From: Bacillota bacterium
GTDB taxonomy: Bacteria; Bacillota; Clostridia; Christensenellales; UMGS416
Assembly (NCBI GenBank): GCA_023398815.1
Contig: JAEWRW010000049.1
Location: forward strand, 1-64,000
Reading direction: 5' to 3'
Length of the DNA: 64,000 bases
The position numbers were made by a program, and so were the translations under genes. Positions within the stretch are counted from its first letter, which is position 1. Every line of letters starts with the position of its first letter. The notes under the pieces are model-generated. The model saw only the letters and a list, made by a program, of their open reading frames with translations. It was not told the origin of the DNA and searched no databases. Positions 18,318 to 27,197 of the stretch are shown here, one piece after another.

Positions 18318-18350
18318 GACGCTTCCTCTTTCTGTTGATAAATTTCCGCC

Positions 18351-18379
18351 ATTTTACTGCTGGCGACTCGCTTTGTCAA
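18351..18379 (-). promoter_or_regulatory. Strong promoter of the methyltransferase/GNAT operon
   Basis: On the minus strand: TTGACA, 17 nt, TAAAAT. The predicted start near 18344 gives a leader of about 195 nt that holds the short ORF and the terminator. Confidence 0.85.
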
Positions 18380-18562
18380 CCCATTTCTTTTTGGCGGGTT
18401 CTCCTTGTGACGGTGCGGATTGCGTTCGCTGTGGCAATTGAAAGAAAACCGTAAGAAACGCGTCAGGGAATCGAAAGAACGCACATATAAAATGAAAAGA
18501 GTGATGAAGTGCGGGGTGCCCCAGCGGGCGTCCAAACCAGAAAGGGAACGGAGGCGGATTGC

Positions 18563-19744
18563 ATGGGCCGAGCAGGGAAGAGACTGGTGGGGTTGGGCGT
18601 GTTGTGCCTGTTGGTGGGTGTGCTGACGGCGTGCGCCGTTGCTGCGGCGGATACGGTGACCGTCGAACCCACGATTGTCTCAACGACACCCTCGCCGACT
18701 GCCGTGCCGACCGTCGCTCCAGTTGGGGAGACGGGTTCCGCTCTGACTGATCTGTCCGCCGGCCACCCGCCGGTCACCTTCGCCGTTGCCACGCGGGAGC
18801 CGATCCCCACGGGGAAAGGCACCGTGTCCAAGGGCAAAACCAAAACGGTACACGTTGACCGGGCGATGACCGCGCTGGGGCGATCCGTCCGGGTTCGGGC
18901 GGATGTGCAGGTGCCAGCCAATGGCAAGGTGACCTGCTACCGGGCGACACTGCACCGCCAGGCCACTGTAAAGAAGCTGGCCAGTTCCAGTGCTTTCTTT
19001 TTTGGTTCGGACATTGCATTGCAGGAAGCCGACGCCGCCTTTGTGGGGCGCTTCTACGCCAAAGGTACGGTGTACCGGGTGACGGAGGACCGCCGCCAGT
19101 CGCTAAAGCTGCTGGCGCAGGACAACGGGAACGCCTATTCGGTCGTCTTTGCCAACAACGCCCCCTGGCGCTACCGGGTGGACACCGGGGACTGGGACAA
19201 GGCGCAGGATCAGTGCCAGCGACTGCTGTCCCTGCTCTTCTCGGGGGAGGCCGTTGCCCCGCAGGCTGACCGTGTCGTTCGTCCCAATGGCATGAAGGAC
19301 GAGCCGGTGGCTACGCTGACCTTTGCCCAGTGCGTGGACGGGTGGCCCATCGCGTGCGGGGATGGGTTGCCCTGCTTCACCGCGACGGTGGTGACCCGGG
19401 ACTGGAACCACGCCGGCTACTACGGGCTGGACTTGAAACAGGGGGACGTGGCGGCACTGTCGGCCAGCTTCCACTATGACATCGGCGACAGCGCAGGCAC
19501 GGTGAAGATTCTGCCACTCGATGACCTGCTGGAACGGCTGGAGGAGGATGGGCGCGTTGGAGCCATGGTGTCCTCCGCCGGGGCGCAGGCGCTTTACAAC
19601 ACGGCGCGGCTGGTGTACGCCGCGGATCGCTCCCAGGTGTCAGACGACGGCTCCTTCGTGCTCAAACCCTATTGGGAGTTGGTGCGCATTGGCAGCGAGA
19701 GGCAGACCTTCCGCTTCAGCGCCGACCCGGGCGATTACGAGTAG
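18563..19744 (+). CDS. Lipoprotein of unknown function
   Basis: A 393-aa protein with a lipoprotein signal: basic N-terminus GRAGKR, hydrophobic LVGLGVLCLLVGV, and lipobox LTAC, giving Cys about residue 22. A Thr/Pro/Val-rich linker (to about 70) leads to a globular domain I do not recognise. Start chosen where CGGAGGCGG precedes the ATG; the open frame is longer. It is divergent from the attenuated methyltransferase operon and convergent with the aldo/keto reductase. It should be anchored outside the cell membrane. Confidence 0.7.
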   Translation: MGRAGKRLVGLGVLCLLVGVLTACAVAAADTVTVEPTIVSTTPSPTAVPTVAPVGETGSALTDLSAGHPPVTFAVATREPIPTGKGTVSKGKTKTVHVDRAMTALGRSVRVRADVQVPANGKVTCYRATLHRQATVKKLASSSAFFFGSDIALQEADAAFVGRFYAKGTVYRVTEDRRQSLKLLAQDNGNAYSVVFANNAPWRYRVDTGDWDKAQDQCQRLLSLLFSGEAVAPQADRVVRPNGMKDEPVATLTFAQCVDGWPIACGDGLPCFTATVVTRDWNHAGYYGLDLKQGDVAALSASFHYDIGDSAGTVKILPLDDLLERLEEDGRVGAMVSSAGAQALYNTARLVYAADRSQVSDDGSFVLKPYWELVRIGSERQTFRFSADPGDYE

Positions 19745-19770
19745 GTAGAGCGCCCCTCACGGCTGGTACG

Positions 19771-20640
19771 CTACTCAATGTCCAAATGCATCTTTGACGT
19801 GGGCGGCCAGTAGACCCGATCGATGGCCGCCCACTCGTCGTCGGTGAGGGTGAGCCCCAGCGCCGCCGCGTTCTGCTCCACATGGGCGGGGGAGCTGGCC
19901 TTGGGGATGGGAATGACATTCCCCCGCCGCAGCGTGAAGGCCAGCAGCAGCTGCATCACCGTGGCACCATGGGCGGCGGCGATTGTGCGCAGCGTGTCGT
20001 CGGTGGCAAAATCCCGGTGGGTGCGGCGCAGGGTGCCGGCCTGTGCCAAGGGACAGTAGGCCATCACGGCCACACCATGGGCGGTGAGCCAAGGTAGCAG
20101 GTCGTACTCAATGCCCCGGGACCCGAGGTGGTAGAGCACTTGATCGACGGCGCAGTTTTGCCCACCAGGGGTTTGCCAGAGCTCCTCCATGTCGGCGGTG
20201 TCAAAGTTGGACACGCCCCACCGGCGAATCTTGCCCCCACGCACCAGCGCTTCCATGGCATCTACCGTCTCTGCCAGGGGGACGCTGCCGCGCCAGTGCA
20301 GCAGGTAGAGGTCGAGGGTTTCGGTGCCCAGCCGCCGCAGAGAAGCCTCGCAGCTTTGTGCCAAACGTCGCCGACCGGCGTTCTGCGGCAGCACCTTGGA
20401 GACGAGCTGCACCTCCTCCCGCCGCACCCCTTTGAGCGCCCGGGCGATGAGTTCCTCCGACCGGCCATTGCCGTACATCTCCGCCGTGTCGATGAGCGTC
20501 AGCCCCAGCTCCAGCCCCCGCCGCAGCGCAGCAATCTCGCCGGCGGCCCGCGCCGGGTCGTCGCCGATGTTCCAGCCTCCCTGGCCCAGGGCGGGCAGCG
20601 TCAGTCCGTTGGCGTTGGCGGTTCGCGTGTGTTCGTTCAT
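19771..20640 (-). CDS. Aldo/keto reductase
   Basis: A 289-aa NADPH-dependent carbonyl reductase. The catalytic tetrad is visible: Asp and Tyr in LIDTAEMYGNGRSEE, Lys in LVSKVLPQN, and His in YLLHWRGS. The C-terminal GNVIPIPKASSPAHVEQN binds cofactor. A single gene with an extended -10 promoter just upstream. The substrate is not determined. Confidence 0.9.
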   Translation of the reverse strand: MNEHTRTANANGLTLPALGQGGWNIGDDPARAAGEIAALRRGLELGLTLIDTAEMYGNGRSEELIARALKGVRREEVQLVSKVLPQNAGRRRLAQSCEASLRRLGTETLDLYLLHWRGSVPLAETVDAMEALVRGGKIRRWGVSNFDTADMEELWQTPGGQNCAVDQVLYHLGSRGIEYDLLPWLTAHGVAVMAYCPLAQAGTLRRTHRDFATDDTLRTIAAAHGATVMQLLLAFTLRRGNVIPIPKASSPAHVEQNAAALGLTLTDDEWAAIDRVYWPPTSKMHLDIE

Positions 20641-20669
20641 GCTGATCCCCCGTGTGGTTTGCTTGTTCC

Positions 20670-20678
20670 ATTATAGCA
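20670..20678 (-). promoter_or_regulatory. Extended -10 promoter of the aldo/keto reductase
   Basis: On the minus strand TGCTATAAT gives a consensus extended -10, 30 nt before the start codon. No clear -35 is present. Confidence 0.6.
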
Positions 20679-20769
20679 TGGTTGCTGCCGCCGATCTTCT
20701 GTATGGTGAAGGCGGGGGGCGGTAACCTCACATCCGGGCCGGAGCGTTCGGCTCAAACCATGTGAACCC

Positions 20770-20799
20770 TTCGACAGAACCACGCCCATGCGATACAAT
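20770..20799 (+). promoter_or_regulatory. Promoter of the RimJ/RimL-type GNAT
   Basis: TTCGAC, 18 nt, TACAAT, about 48 nt before the start codon. Confidence 0.5.
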
Positions 20800-20847
20800 A
20801 GCATTACAGAGTGTGTGGGCGGGGCAGCCGCCCGGCAAGGAGGCCAT

Positions 20848-21387
20848 ATGGAACCCATGGAAACCGAACGCCTGGTGATCCGGCGCTTTACCGCCGCCGA
20901 CGGCGAGGATCTGTACGAGTACCTCTCTGACCCTGAAGTCGTGCGCTTTGAGCCCTATGAACCCCATACCCGGGAGGAAGCCGAGCGGGAAGCCGCCCGC
21001 CGCGCTGGGGATGAGAACTTCTTTGCCGTCTGCCGCAAGGACACTGGCAAACTCATCGGCAACATCTATTTCCAGAAAGATGACTTTGACACCTGGGAAT
21101 TGGGCTACGTGTTCAATGCCCGCCAGCAGGGCCATGGGTTCGCCACCGAGGCCTCCCGCGCGGTGGTGAATTGCGCCTTCCGCGAGTGGGGCGCCCGGCG
21201 CGTCATCGCCATGTGCAACCCCTTGAACGAGCGCTCCTGGCGGCTGATGGAACGCCTTGGCATGCGGCGGGAGGGCTGCCTGCGCCAGAACATCTTCTTC
21301 AAGCGGGACGGGAACGGCAATCCCATCTGGAACGATACCTACCTGTATGGTATCTTAAAGGAAGAGTGGACGGCCGGCCGTGCCTGA
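20848..21387 (+). CDS. GNAT-family N-acetyltransferase (RimJ/RimL type)
   Basis: A 179-aa acetyltransferase of the RimJ/RimL group. METERLVIRRFTAADGEDLYEYLSDPEV is typical of the N-terminus (METERLVIRRF), then ELGYVFNARQQGHGFATEA for CoA binding and NERSWRLMERLGMRREGCLRQ (NERSWRLMERLGMRREG) at the C-terminus. Start at the ATG after AAGGAGG. Family members acetylate protein N-termini or small molecules; the substrate here is unknown. hflX follows 170 nt downstream. Confidence 0.87.
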   Translation: MEPMETERLVIRRFTAADGEDLYEYLSDPEVVRFEPYEPHTREEAEREAARRAGDENFFAVCRKDTGKLIGNIYFQKDDFDTWELGYVFNARQQGHGFATEASRAVVNCAFREWGARRVIAMCNPLNERSWRLMERLGMRREGCLRQNIFFKRDGNGNPIWNDTYLYGILKEEWTAGRA

Positions 21388-21479
21388 TGGCCGGTTGGGC
21401 GGCTGCCCGGCGGGGAACACTGTTCCCGGGCCAGGGCAATGCCCAGTGGAAACCCGATTTATTAAGGAGGTGACCCGAC

Positions 21480-21512
21480 ATGGTGACGCGCCAGCGTTCG
21501 CGACAGGCATGA
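21480..21512 (+). CDS. Very short ORF (10 codons) with perfect Shine-Dalgarno, upstream of hflX
   Basis: MVTRQRSRQA is encoded behind AAGGAGGTGA, a full match to the anti-Shine-Dalgarno, at 6-nt spacing. Its TGA overlaps the ATG of a second short ORF that in turn overlaps the hflX start. Such a strong site for a ten-codon ORF suggests a regulatory leader or translational coupling rather than a functional protein. Confidence 0.45.
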   Translation: MVTRQRSRQA

Positions 21513-21557
21513 ACCCTACGAAACATGCCGGGTGGCCCCGGCAGGAAATGAGGACAG

Positions 21558-21568
<11 letters not shown>
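21509..21568 (+). CDS. Second short ORF (19 codons) overlapping the hflX start
   Basis: MNPTKHAGWPRQEMRTDER starts in an ATGA overlap with the 10-codon ORF and stops 8 nt inside hflX. It has no Shine-Dalgarno of its own. A small hairpin, TGCCGGG/CCCGGCA, lies within it. It could deliver ribosomes to hflX, whose own site (GAGGA at 3-nt spacing) is poor. Confidence 0.35.
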
Positions 21569-23354
<1,786 letters not shown>

Positions 23355-23375
23355 GCGGGGCCAATCTCTGCACAA

Positions 23376-23412
23376 AAAGCTGCCCGGAGCACAGGCTCCG
23401 GGCAGCTTTAGA
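23376..23412 (+). terminator. Intrinsic terminator of hflX
   Basis: A 15-bp stem, AAAGCTGCCCGGAGC/GCTCCGGGCAGCTTT with loop ACAG, 21 nt after the stop codon. A near copy of this hairpin recurs at 23684. Confidence 0.9.
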
Positions 23413-23447
23413 TTGCCAATAAACCCCTAGAACGGGTAAGGGAAGAT

Positions 23448-23647
23448 GAACCTCCCGCCGATTCATTCGGCGGGAGGACGGGAAGGGTTAGTGCGAGCAG
23501 AAGAAAACAACCCCGCCCGCAGGCGCAACGTACCCATAGGAACTCCGCATGAGAGCTGAAAATTGCGGTCGGTCGGCGACATGTGCGGCGACCGACCAAG
23601 CCATCACGAGAACAAGCTGTCTGAATCGCGGCTGTCGCAACAGCGGC
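23448..23647. repeat. Structured intergenic element, copy 1 (about 200 nt)
   Basis: Closely similar to 36755-36951. It begins with a perfect hairpin (23451-23477, TTCAT apex inside a CCTCCCGCCGA/TCGGCGGGAGG stem) and contains a second hairpin (23567-23597, GGTCGGTCG/CGACCGACC) around a conserved GACATGTGCGG loop. The last 99 nt align with the other copy without gaps. It lies between hflX and the unknown minus-strand gene. It may be a small RNA or a non-autonomous repeat. Weak open frames cross both copies but substitutions do not look protein-driven. Confidence 0.75.
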
Positions 23648-23656
23648 AGACGCGAA

Positions 23657-23681
23657 AGGCTGTCGACTTTGTCGACAGCCT
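23657..23681. terminator. Palindromic hairpin downstream of the unknown minus-strand gene
   Basis: AGGCTGTCGAC-TTT-GTCGACAGCCT, a perfect 11-bp stem. It lies 45 nt beyond the stop of the 23726-24832 gene and could serve either strand; no clear U-run. Confidence 0.45.
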
Positions 23682-23683
23682 CA

Positions 23684-23716
23684 AGCTACCCGGAGCACCG
23701 GCTCCGGGCAGCTTTC
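23684..23716 (+). terminator. Near-duplicate of the hflX terminator hairpin
   Basis: AGCTACCCGGAGC/GCTCCGGGCAGCT with loop ACCG and a following TTTCTCG. It differs from the hflX terminator core at only two bases. Together the two copies bracket the structured element 23448-23647. Confidence 0.6.
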
Positions 23717-23725
23717 TCGTTTGAT

Positions 23726-24832
23726 TCAGTGTTGGGGGCGGAGGAATGGCGTGTTGACAACCTCCTCCAGCAGCAGCGCGGCTACCTCGTCGTGCCGCCG
23801 GAAACGCTGGAAGAGTCGTTGCAGCTCTGTACGCACGTCTCTCTCACGCAGCAGCTCACTGTGCTTGGCTGGCTCGCAGATGTGATTGCCGCCCATGGCT
23901 GCCCAGGCTTGCCAGCATTGGTTGTGCGTTTCCATGAAGAAGCCGCCGAGGACAGCCAGTATGTTGCGATCCATGCCCTCCAAGCCGCCCACACCGGACC
24001 ACCCCGTCAGCATGGCCATGGCCGCGAAACAGCGGTTTTCTGCCAGTGCCCCGAGGCAGGCGTGCAGCGAGCCGTACACCCACTGCAGCTCGTCGCTGTT
24101 CGCCTGCTGGAAATATGCTTCATCGGCCAGGCAGGCAGCGACGGCGTCGTATGCCGCCCAGCCGACGGCCATCCCCGACGTGGTGGTTGGATTCCCCCGC
24201 AGCATGCCAGCAAGGTGCCGGAATTCCTCCCCAAATCCGGCGCGCCGTGTCCGCCTACCCGTCACGGCGACCACGCGCAAACCAATGTCGCCCGACCCAA
24301 TGCGGTTGCCGTCAAAGCTCAGCACTTCTGAACCGTCGTAACCCGTGATTAGGAGCCATTCTTTGCGGTGGGAGTCGTATGCCATCGCGGGCCATCCGGC
24401 ATCGATGGAGGCATGTACCACCTCCGCAAGGTTGGCCGTGACATCGGCAAACGAGTACCCAGCAAAGTCCATCACCCGTGCCAGGGCCTCGTCCACGACT
24501 GCTTTGTCAAGAAATTGCCATGGGCGGTGCAGGCTATCGATCTTCCAGTCCCAGTTCTGCGGGCGCAGGGGCCAGGGCGTCAGGCATGCCAGACCGGAAA
24601 GGGTCAGGTAGAGGTGGTAGACCTGTTCATGCTGCTTTTGCTCCCGTACGAAGCTGCCGCATTCCCCGCATCCCCTGCACAGCCCAGGCCCTTGGCAGCA
24701 GTAGAGAGGGCCTAGCGCATCAAACCCCTCAATGGCGCAGACCAGGGACGCAAAGCAGGACAGAAGGCTCACCGACTCGGGGCCACCCCAGGGTGCGCCG
24801 GCGGGCATGATGTTCTGCAGTCGTTTCTCCAT
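23726..24832 (-). CDS. Cysteine-rich protein of unknown function
   Basis: A 368-aa protein I do not recognise. Start at MEKRLQNIMPAG, with AGGAGG 5 nt upstream. Near the N-terminus it has a cluster YCCQGPGLCRGCGECGSF (about 45-62), suited to a metal or Fe-S site or a reactive thiol. Near 120-165 HASIDAGWPAMAY and GYDGSEVLSFDG resemble segments of papain-like or BtrH-like proteins in which a Cys nucleophile acts on a thioester, but this is a guess. The C-terminal half is helical with no membrane segment. Divergent from yabP; no operon partner. Confidence 0.6.
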   Translation of the reverse strand: MEKRLQNIMPAGAPWGGPESVSLLSCFASLVCAIEGFDALGPLYCCQGPGLCRGCGECGSFVREQKQHEQVYHLYLTLSGLACLTPWPLRPQNWDWKIDSLHRPWQFLDKAVVDEALARVMDFAGYSFADVTANLAEVVHASIDAGWPAMAYDSHRKEWLLITGYDGSEVLSFDGNRIGSGDIGLRVVAVTGRRTRRAGFGEEFRHLAGMLRGNPTTTSGMAVGWAAYDAVAACLADEAYFQQANSDELQWVYGSLHACLGALAENRCFAAMAMLTGWSGVGGLEGMDRNILAVLGGFFMETHNQCWQAWAAMGGNHICEPAKHSELLRERDVRTELQRLFQRFRRHDEVAALLLEEVVNTPFLRPQH

Positions 24833-24948
24833 GGGTTCCTCCTGCATCTTCTGTCATACGAAATGTATATGTATTCCAATGGATGTTTGACATATTTGAC
24901 CCTTGACGGCGTAGAGATAACCAAGAACGATACGGGAGAGGATGAACG

Positions 24949-25236
24949 ATGGAAGACCGTAAGCTCATGAAGTCCACCAAGGCCCACACCCTGCACATGG
25001 AGAACCGCGAGCGCGTCATTGCCACCGGGGTGGAGGACGTCGACAGCTTCAACGACGTCGAGATCAACTTCCAAACCGAATGCGGCTACATCACCCTGAC
25101 GGGCAACGACCTGCACATCAGCCGCCTCAACCTGGAGGATGGGCAGCTCATCGTGGAGGGGGAGATCAACGGCGTGGCCTACTCTGGCGAGACGGAGGAG
25201 CGGCAGGCCGGGTTGTTCTCGCGGCTGTTCAAATAG
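24949..25236 (+). CDS. yabP: Sporulation protein YabP
   Basis: A 95-aa YabP/YqfC-family protein needed for spore coat/cortex assembly in Bacillus. The family pattern is visible: HTLHMENRERVIATGVEDVDSFND, then a strand-rich GYITLTGNDLHISRLNLEDGQLIVEGEING and a C-terminal FSRLFK. A candidate sigma-E-like -35 (CATATTT) lies around 24891, but the -10 is weak. yabQ follows after 1 nt. Confidence 0.93.
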   Translation: MEDRKLMKSTKAHTLHMENRERVIATGVEDVDSFNDVEINFQTECGYITLTGNDLHISRLNLEDGQLIVEGEINGVAYSGETEERQAGLFSRLFK

Positions 25237-25237
25237 C

Positions 25238-25615
25238 ATGGGGCCGGCGCTCTTTGGCACCAGCAACCAGGGGTGGGTGTTCCTGTTCATGGTCTATGGC
25301 GGCGTCGTTCTGGGGCTGCTCTATGACCTTGTGACCGTCGCCCGGCGGATGCTGCACATCGGCGGGCTTTGGGTGGCGTTGGTCGACCTTGTTTACTGGC
25401 TGGCGGCCACAGCGGTGGCGTTCGGCTTCCTCTACCTGGCGGGACAGGGGGAGTTCCGGCTGTACCATGTGCTGGGCTTCGCGCTGGGTGCTGCGCTCTA
25501 CGCCCTGGGGCCTGGGCGGCTGCTGGACGCGGCACTACGCCGCCTCATCCGCCTGTGGCGGGGGCTACTGGCGCGATTCCGGCAGACTATGCTCTACCGC
25601 TTCCTTTCGAAATAG
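25238..25615 (+). CDS. yabQ: Spore cortex biosynthesis protein YabQ
   Basis: A 125-aa membrane protein with about four hydrophobic segments: WVFLFMVYGGVVLGLLYDL, ALVDLVYWLAATAVAFGFLYLA, and YHVLGFALGAALYAL. The basic tail ends RFRQTMLYRFLSK. YabQ localises to the outer forespore membrane and is needed for cortex. Start chosen at the ATG 1 nt after yabP; the open frame extends upstream. Its last 29 nt overlap the end of the convergent murC. Confidence 0.9.
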   Translation: MGPALFGTSNQGWVFLFMVYGGVVLGLLYDLVTVARRMLHIGGLWVALVDLVYWLAATAVAFGFLYLAGQGEFRLYHVLGFALGAALYALGPGRLLDAALRRLIRLWRGLLARFRQTMLYRFLSK

Positions 25616-26990
25616 CCTCCAAAATGAAGGGGGAGGCCTGCTCCACACTGCCGGCGCCCAGGGTCAGCACCACGTCGCCGGGTTGGCACCCTTCGGCCAG
25701 CAGGGCCGCGGCCGCGGCAAAGTCCGGCGCGTACCGGGCGAAGGCGCGGCCGCTTATTTCGTTGATGGCATCGCTCAGCATCTGGGAGCTGATGTCGCCG
25801 GGATCCTGCTCCCGCGCGGCATAAATGTCGATGAGCACCAGGTCGTCGGCTGCGTCAAACGCCTGGGTAAAGGGCCCGAACAGCGTCTTTGTGCGGGTGT
25901 AGGTGTGGGGTTGGAAGAGGCAGTGCAGCTTGCGGTGGGGCAACAAGGCAGCGGCCTCCAGCGTGGCGCGCACCTCGGCGGGGTGGTGGGCGTAATCGTG
26001 GTAGACGGTGACCCCGGCTACCTCACCCACCTTCTGGAAGCGGCGGTCAGCACCGGTGTACCCCTCCAGCGCCAAGGCGGCGTCGGCGGGGGCAACCCCG
26101 CAGGCATGGGCCGCCGCGATGGCCGCGAGAGCGTTGTACACATTGTGCCGGCCGGGCACCCGCAGGCGCACCGGGCAGACGGCCCTGCCATCGTGCCACA
26201 GCGTGAACTGATGAGAGCCATCGGCCTGCACGGCGATGTCAGCGGCGTGCCAATCCAGCCCATCGCCCATGCCGAAGGTGTGGCAGGGGCAGGGTGCCTC
26301 GCGGCCAATGGCCAGCGCCAACGGGTCGTCGCCGTTCACCAGACACCCGCCGTCGGCGGGCAACTTGGCGACGAACGTGCGGAAGGCGTTCTCAATGTGC
26401 GCAAGATCGCGGTAGTAGTCGAGGTGATCCTCGTCGATGTTCAGCAGCACCGCCACCGTCGGCGGGAACTTCAGGAAGCTCTCCTTGTACTCATCGGCTT
26501 CGGTGATGAAGTAATCCGTGCCGCCCACCAGCACGGACCCACCGATGTTGGGCAGCACCGCGCCGATGTGGATGGTCGGGTTCTTGTGGCACCCCACCAT
26601 GATGGTGGAGAGCATAGAGGTGCAGGTGCTCTTGCCGTGCATGCCGGCCACACCCACCGACACCCGGTAGCGCCGGATGATCGCGCCCAGCAGTTCGTCC
26701 CGCCGGATGGTCTGCACGCCAGCGGCCTGGGCGGCCGTGAGCTCGGGGTTATCAGCGGCGATGGCCGCGGTGTAGACGACAAGGCTGGCACCTTTGTGCT
26801 GGCCGGCGTGGTGGCCCACAAACACCTGCGCCCCCAGGGCTCGCAGGTGGTCGAGGGTGGGGGAGTCGCTGCGGTCAGAGCCGGAGACCGGGATGCCCCA
26901 GGTCATGAGTATTTGGGCAAGGCCGCTCATGCTGATGCCGCCAATGCCAATGAAGTGCACTTTTTTCTGTTCGGTCAACCGCAGTTCCAT
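25587..26990 (-). CDS. murC: UDP-N-acetylmuramate--L-alanine ligase
   Basis: A 467-aa Mur ligase adding L-Ala to UDP-MurNAc, the first step of the stem peptide. FIGIGGISMSGLAQIL is the UDP-substrate loop, GMHGKSTCTSML the ATP P-loop (Ser after Lys where most MurC have Thr-Thr), NIDEDHLDYY the metal region, and YDDYAHHP is seen as YHDYAHHPAEV. Start at the ATG after CGGAGG. It has its own promoter and overlaps yabQ tail-to-tail. Confidence 0.96.
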   Translation of the reverse strand: MELRLTEQKKVHFIGIGGISMSGLAQILMTWGIPVSGSDRSDSPTLDHLRALGAQVFVGHHAGQHKGASLVVYTAAIAADNPELTAAQAAGVQTIRRDELLGAIIRRYRVSVGVAGMHGKSTCTSMLSTIMVGCHKNPTIHIGAVLPNIGGSVLVGGTDYFITEADEYKESFLKFPPTVAVLLNIDEDHLDYYRDLAHIENAFRTFVAKLPADGGCLVNGDDPLALAIGREAPCPCHTFGMGDGLDWHAADIAVQADGSHQFTLWHDGRAVCPVRLRVPGRHNVYNALAAIAAAHACGVAPADAALALEGYTGADRRFQKVGEVAGVTVYHDYAHHPAEVRATLEAAALLPHRKLHCLFQPHTYTRTKTLFGPFTQAFDAADDLVLIDIYAAREQDPGDISSQMLSDAINEISGRAFARYAPDFAAAAALLAEGCQPGDVVLTLGAGSVEQASPFILEAISKGSGRA

Positions 26991-27023
26991 ATTTCCTCCG
27001 GGTTTGGCAAAATGATCTGCTGT

Positions 27024-27053
27024 ATTATACTCCAACGCCTGGTGGGGTATCAA
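27024..27053 (-). promoter_or_regulatory. Promoter of murC
   Basis: On the minus strand: TTGATA, 18 nt, TATAAT, about 34 nt before the murC start. Confidence 0.78.
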
Positions 27054-27128
27054 TGCTTTTCCCCAGCCCGCCTTTCCACCCTTGGCGTTTGCCAGATTTG
27101 GCCACACATGTTTCATTTTGAAAAAGGG

Positions 27129-27157
27129 TGGAAATCATCAGGAAAACGAATTATAAT
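27129..27157 (+). promoter_or_regulatory. Promoter of the purR-glmU-prs operon
   Basis: TGGAAA, 17 nt, TATAAT. The predicted start (about 27164) is just ahead of a PurBox-like palindrome. Confidence 0.72.
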
Positions 27158-27168
27158 GAGCCTGAGAA

Positions 27169-27182
27169 CCCGAACATTCGGG
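27169..27182. promoter_or_regulatory. PurBox-like operator, probable PurR autoregulation
   Basis: CCCGAACATTCGGG is a perfect palindrome containing CCGAACATT, which fits the core of the Bacillus/Lactococcus PurBox (CCGAACWWT). It lies about 5-18 nt downstream of the predicted start and 15 nt before purR, so bound PurR could block its own transcription. Confidence 0.65.
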
Positions 27183-27197
27183 TATGGGAGGCATTCA

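Noticed and set aside
18180..18344. Possible metabolite riboswitch in the methyltransferase leader
   Set aside because: No core of a known class (S-box, TPP, cobalamin, guanidine, ZTP, c-di-GMP and others) could be matched. A translated leader ORF with alternative pairings explains the sequence better.
25389..27197. Long upstream extension of the purR frame
   Set aside because: It runs through the murC antisense. The ATG at 27198 has the ribosome site, promoter and family-typical N-terminus.
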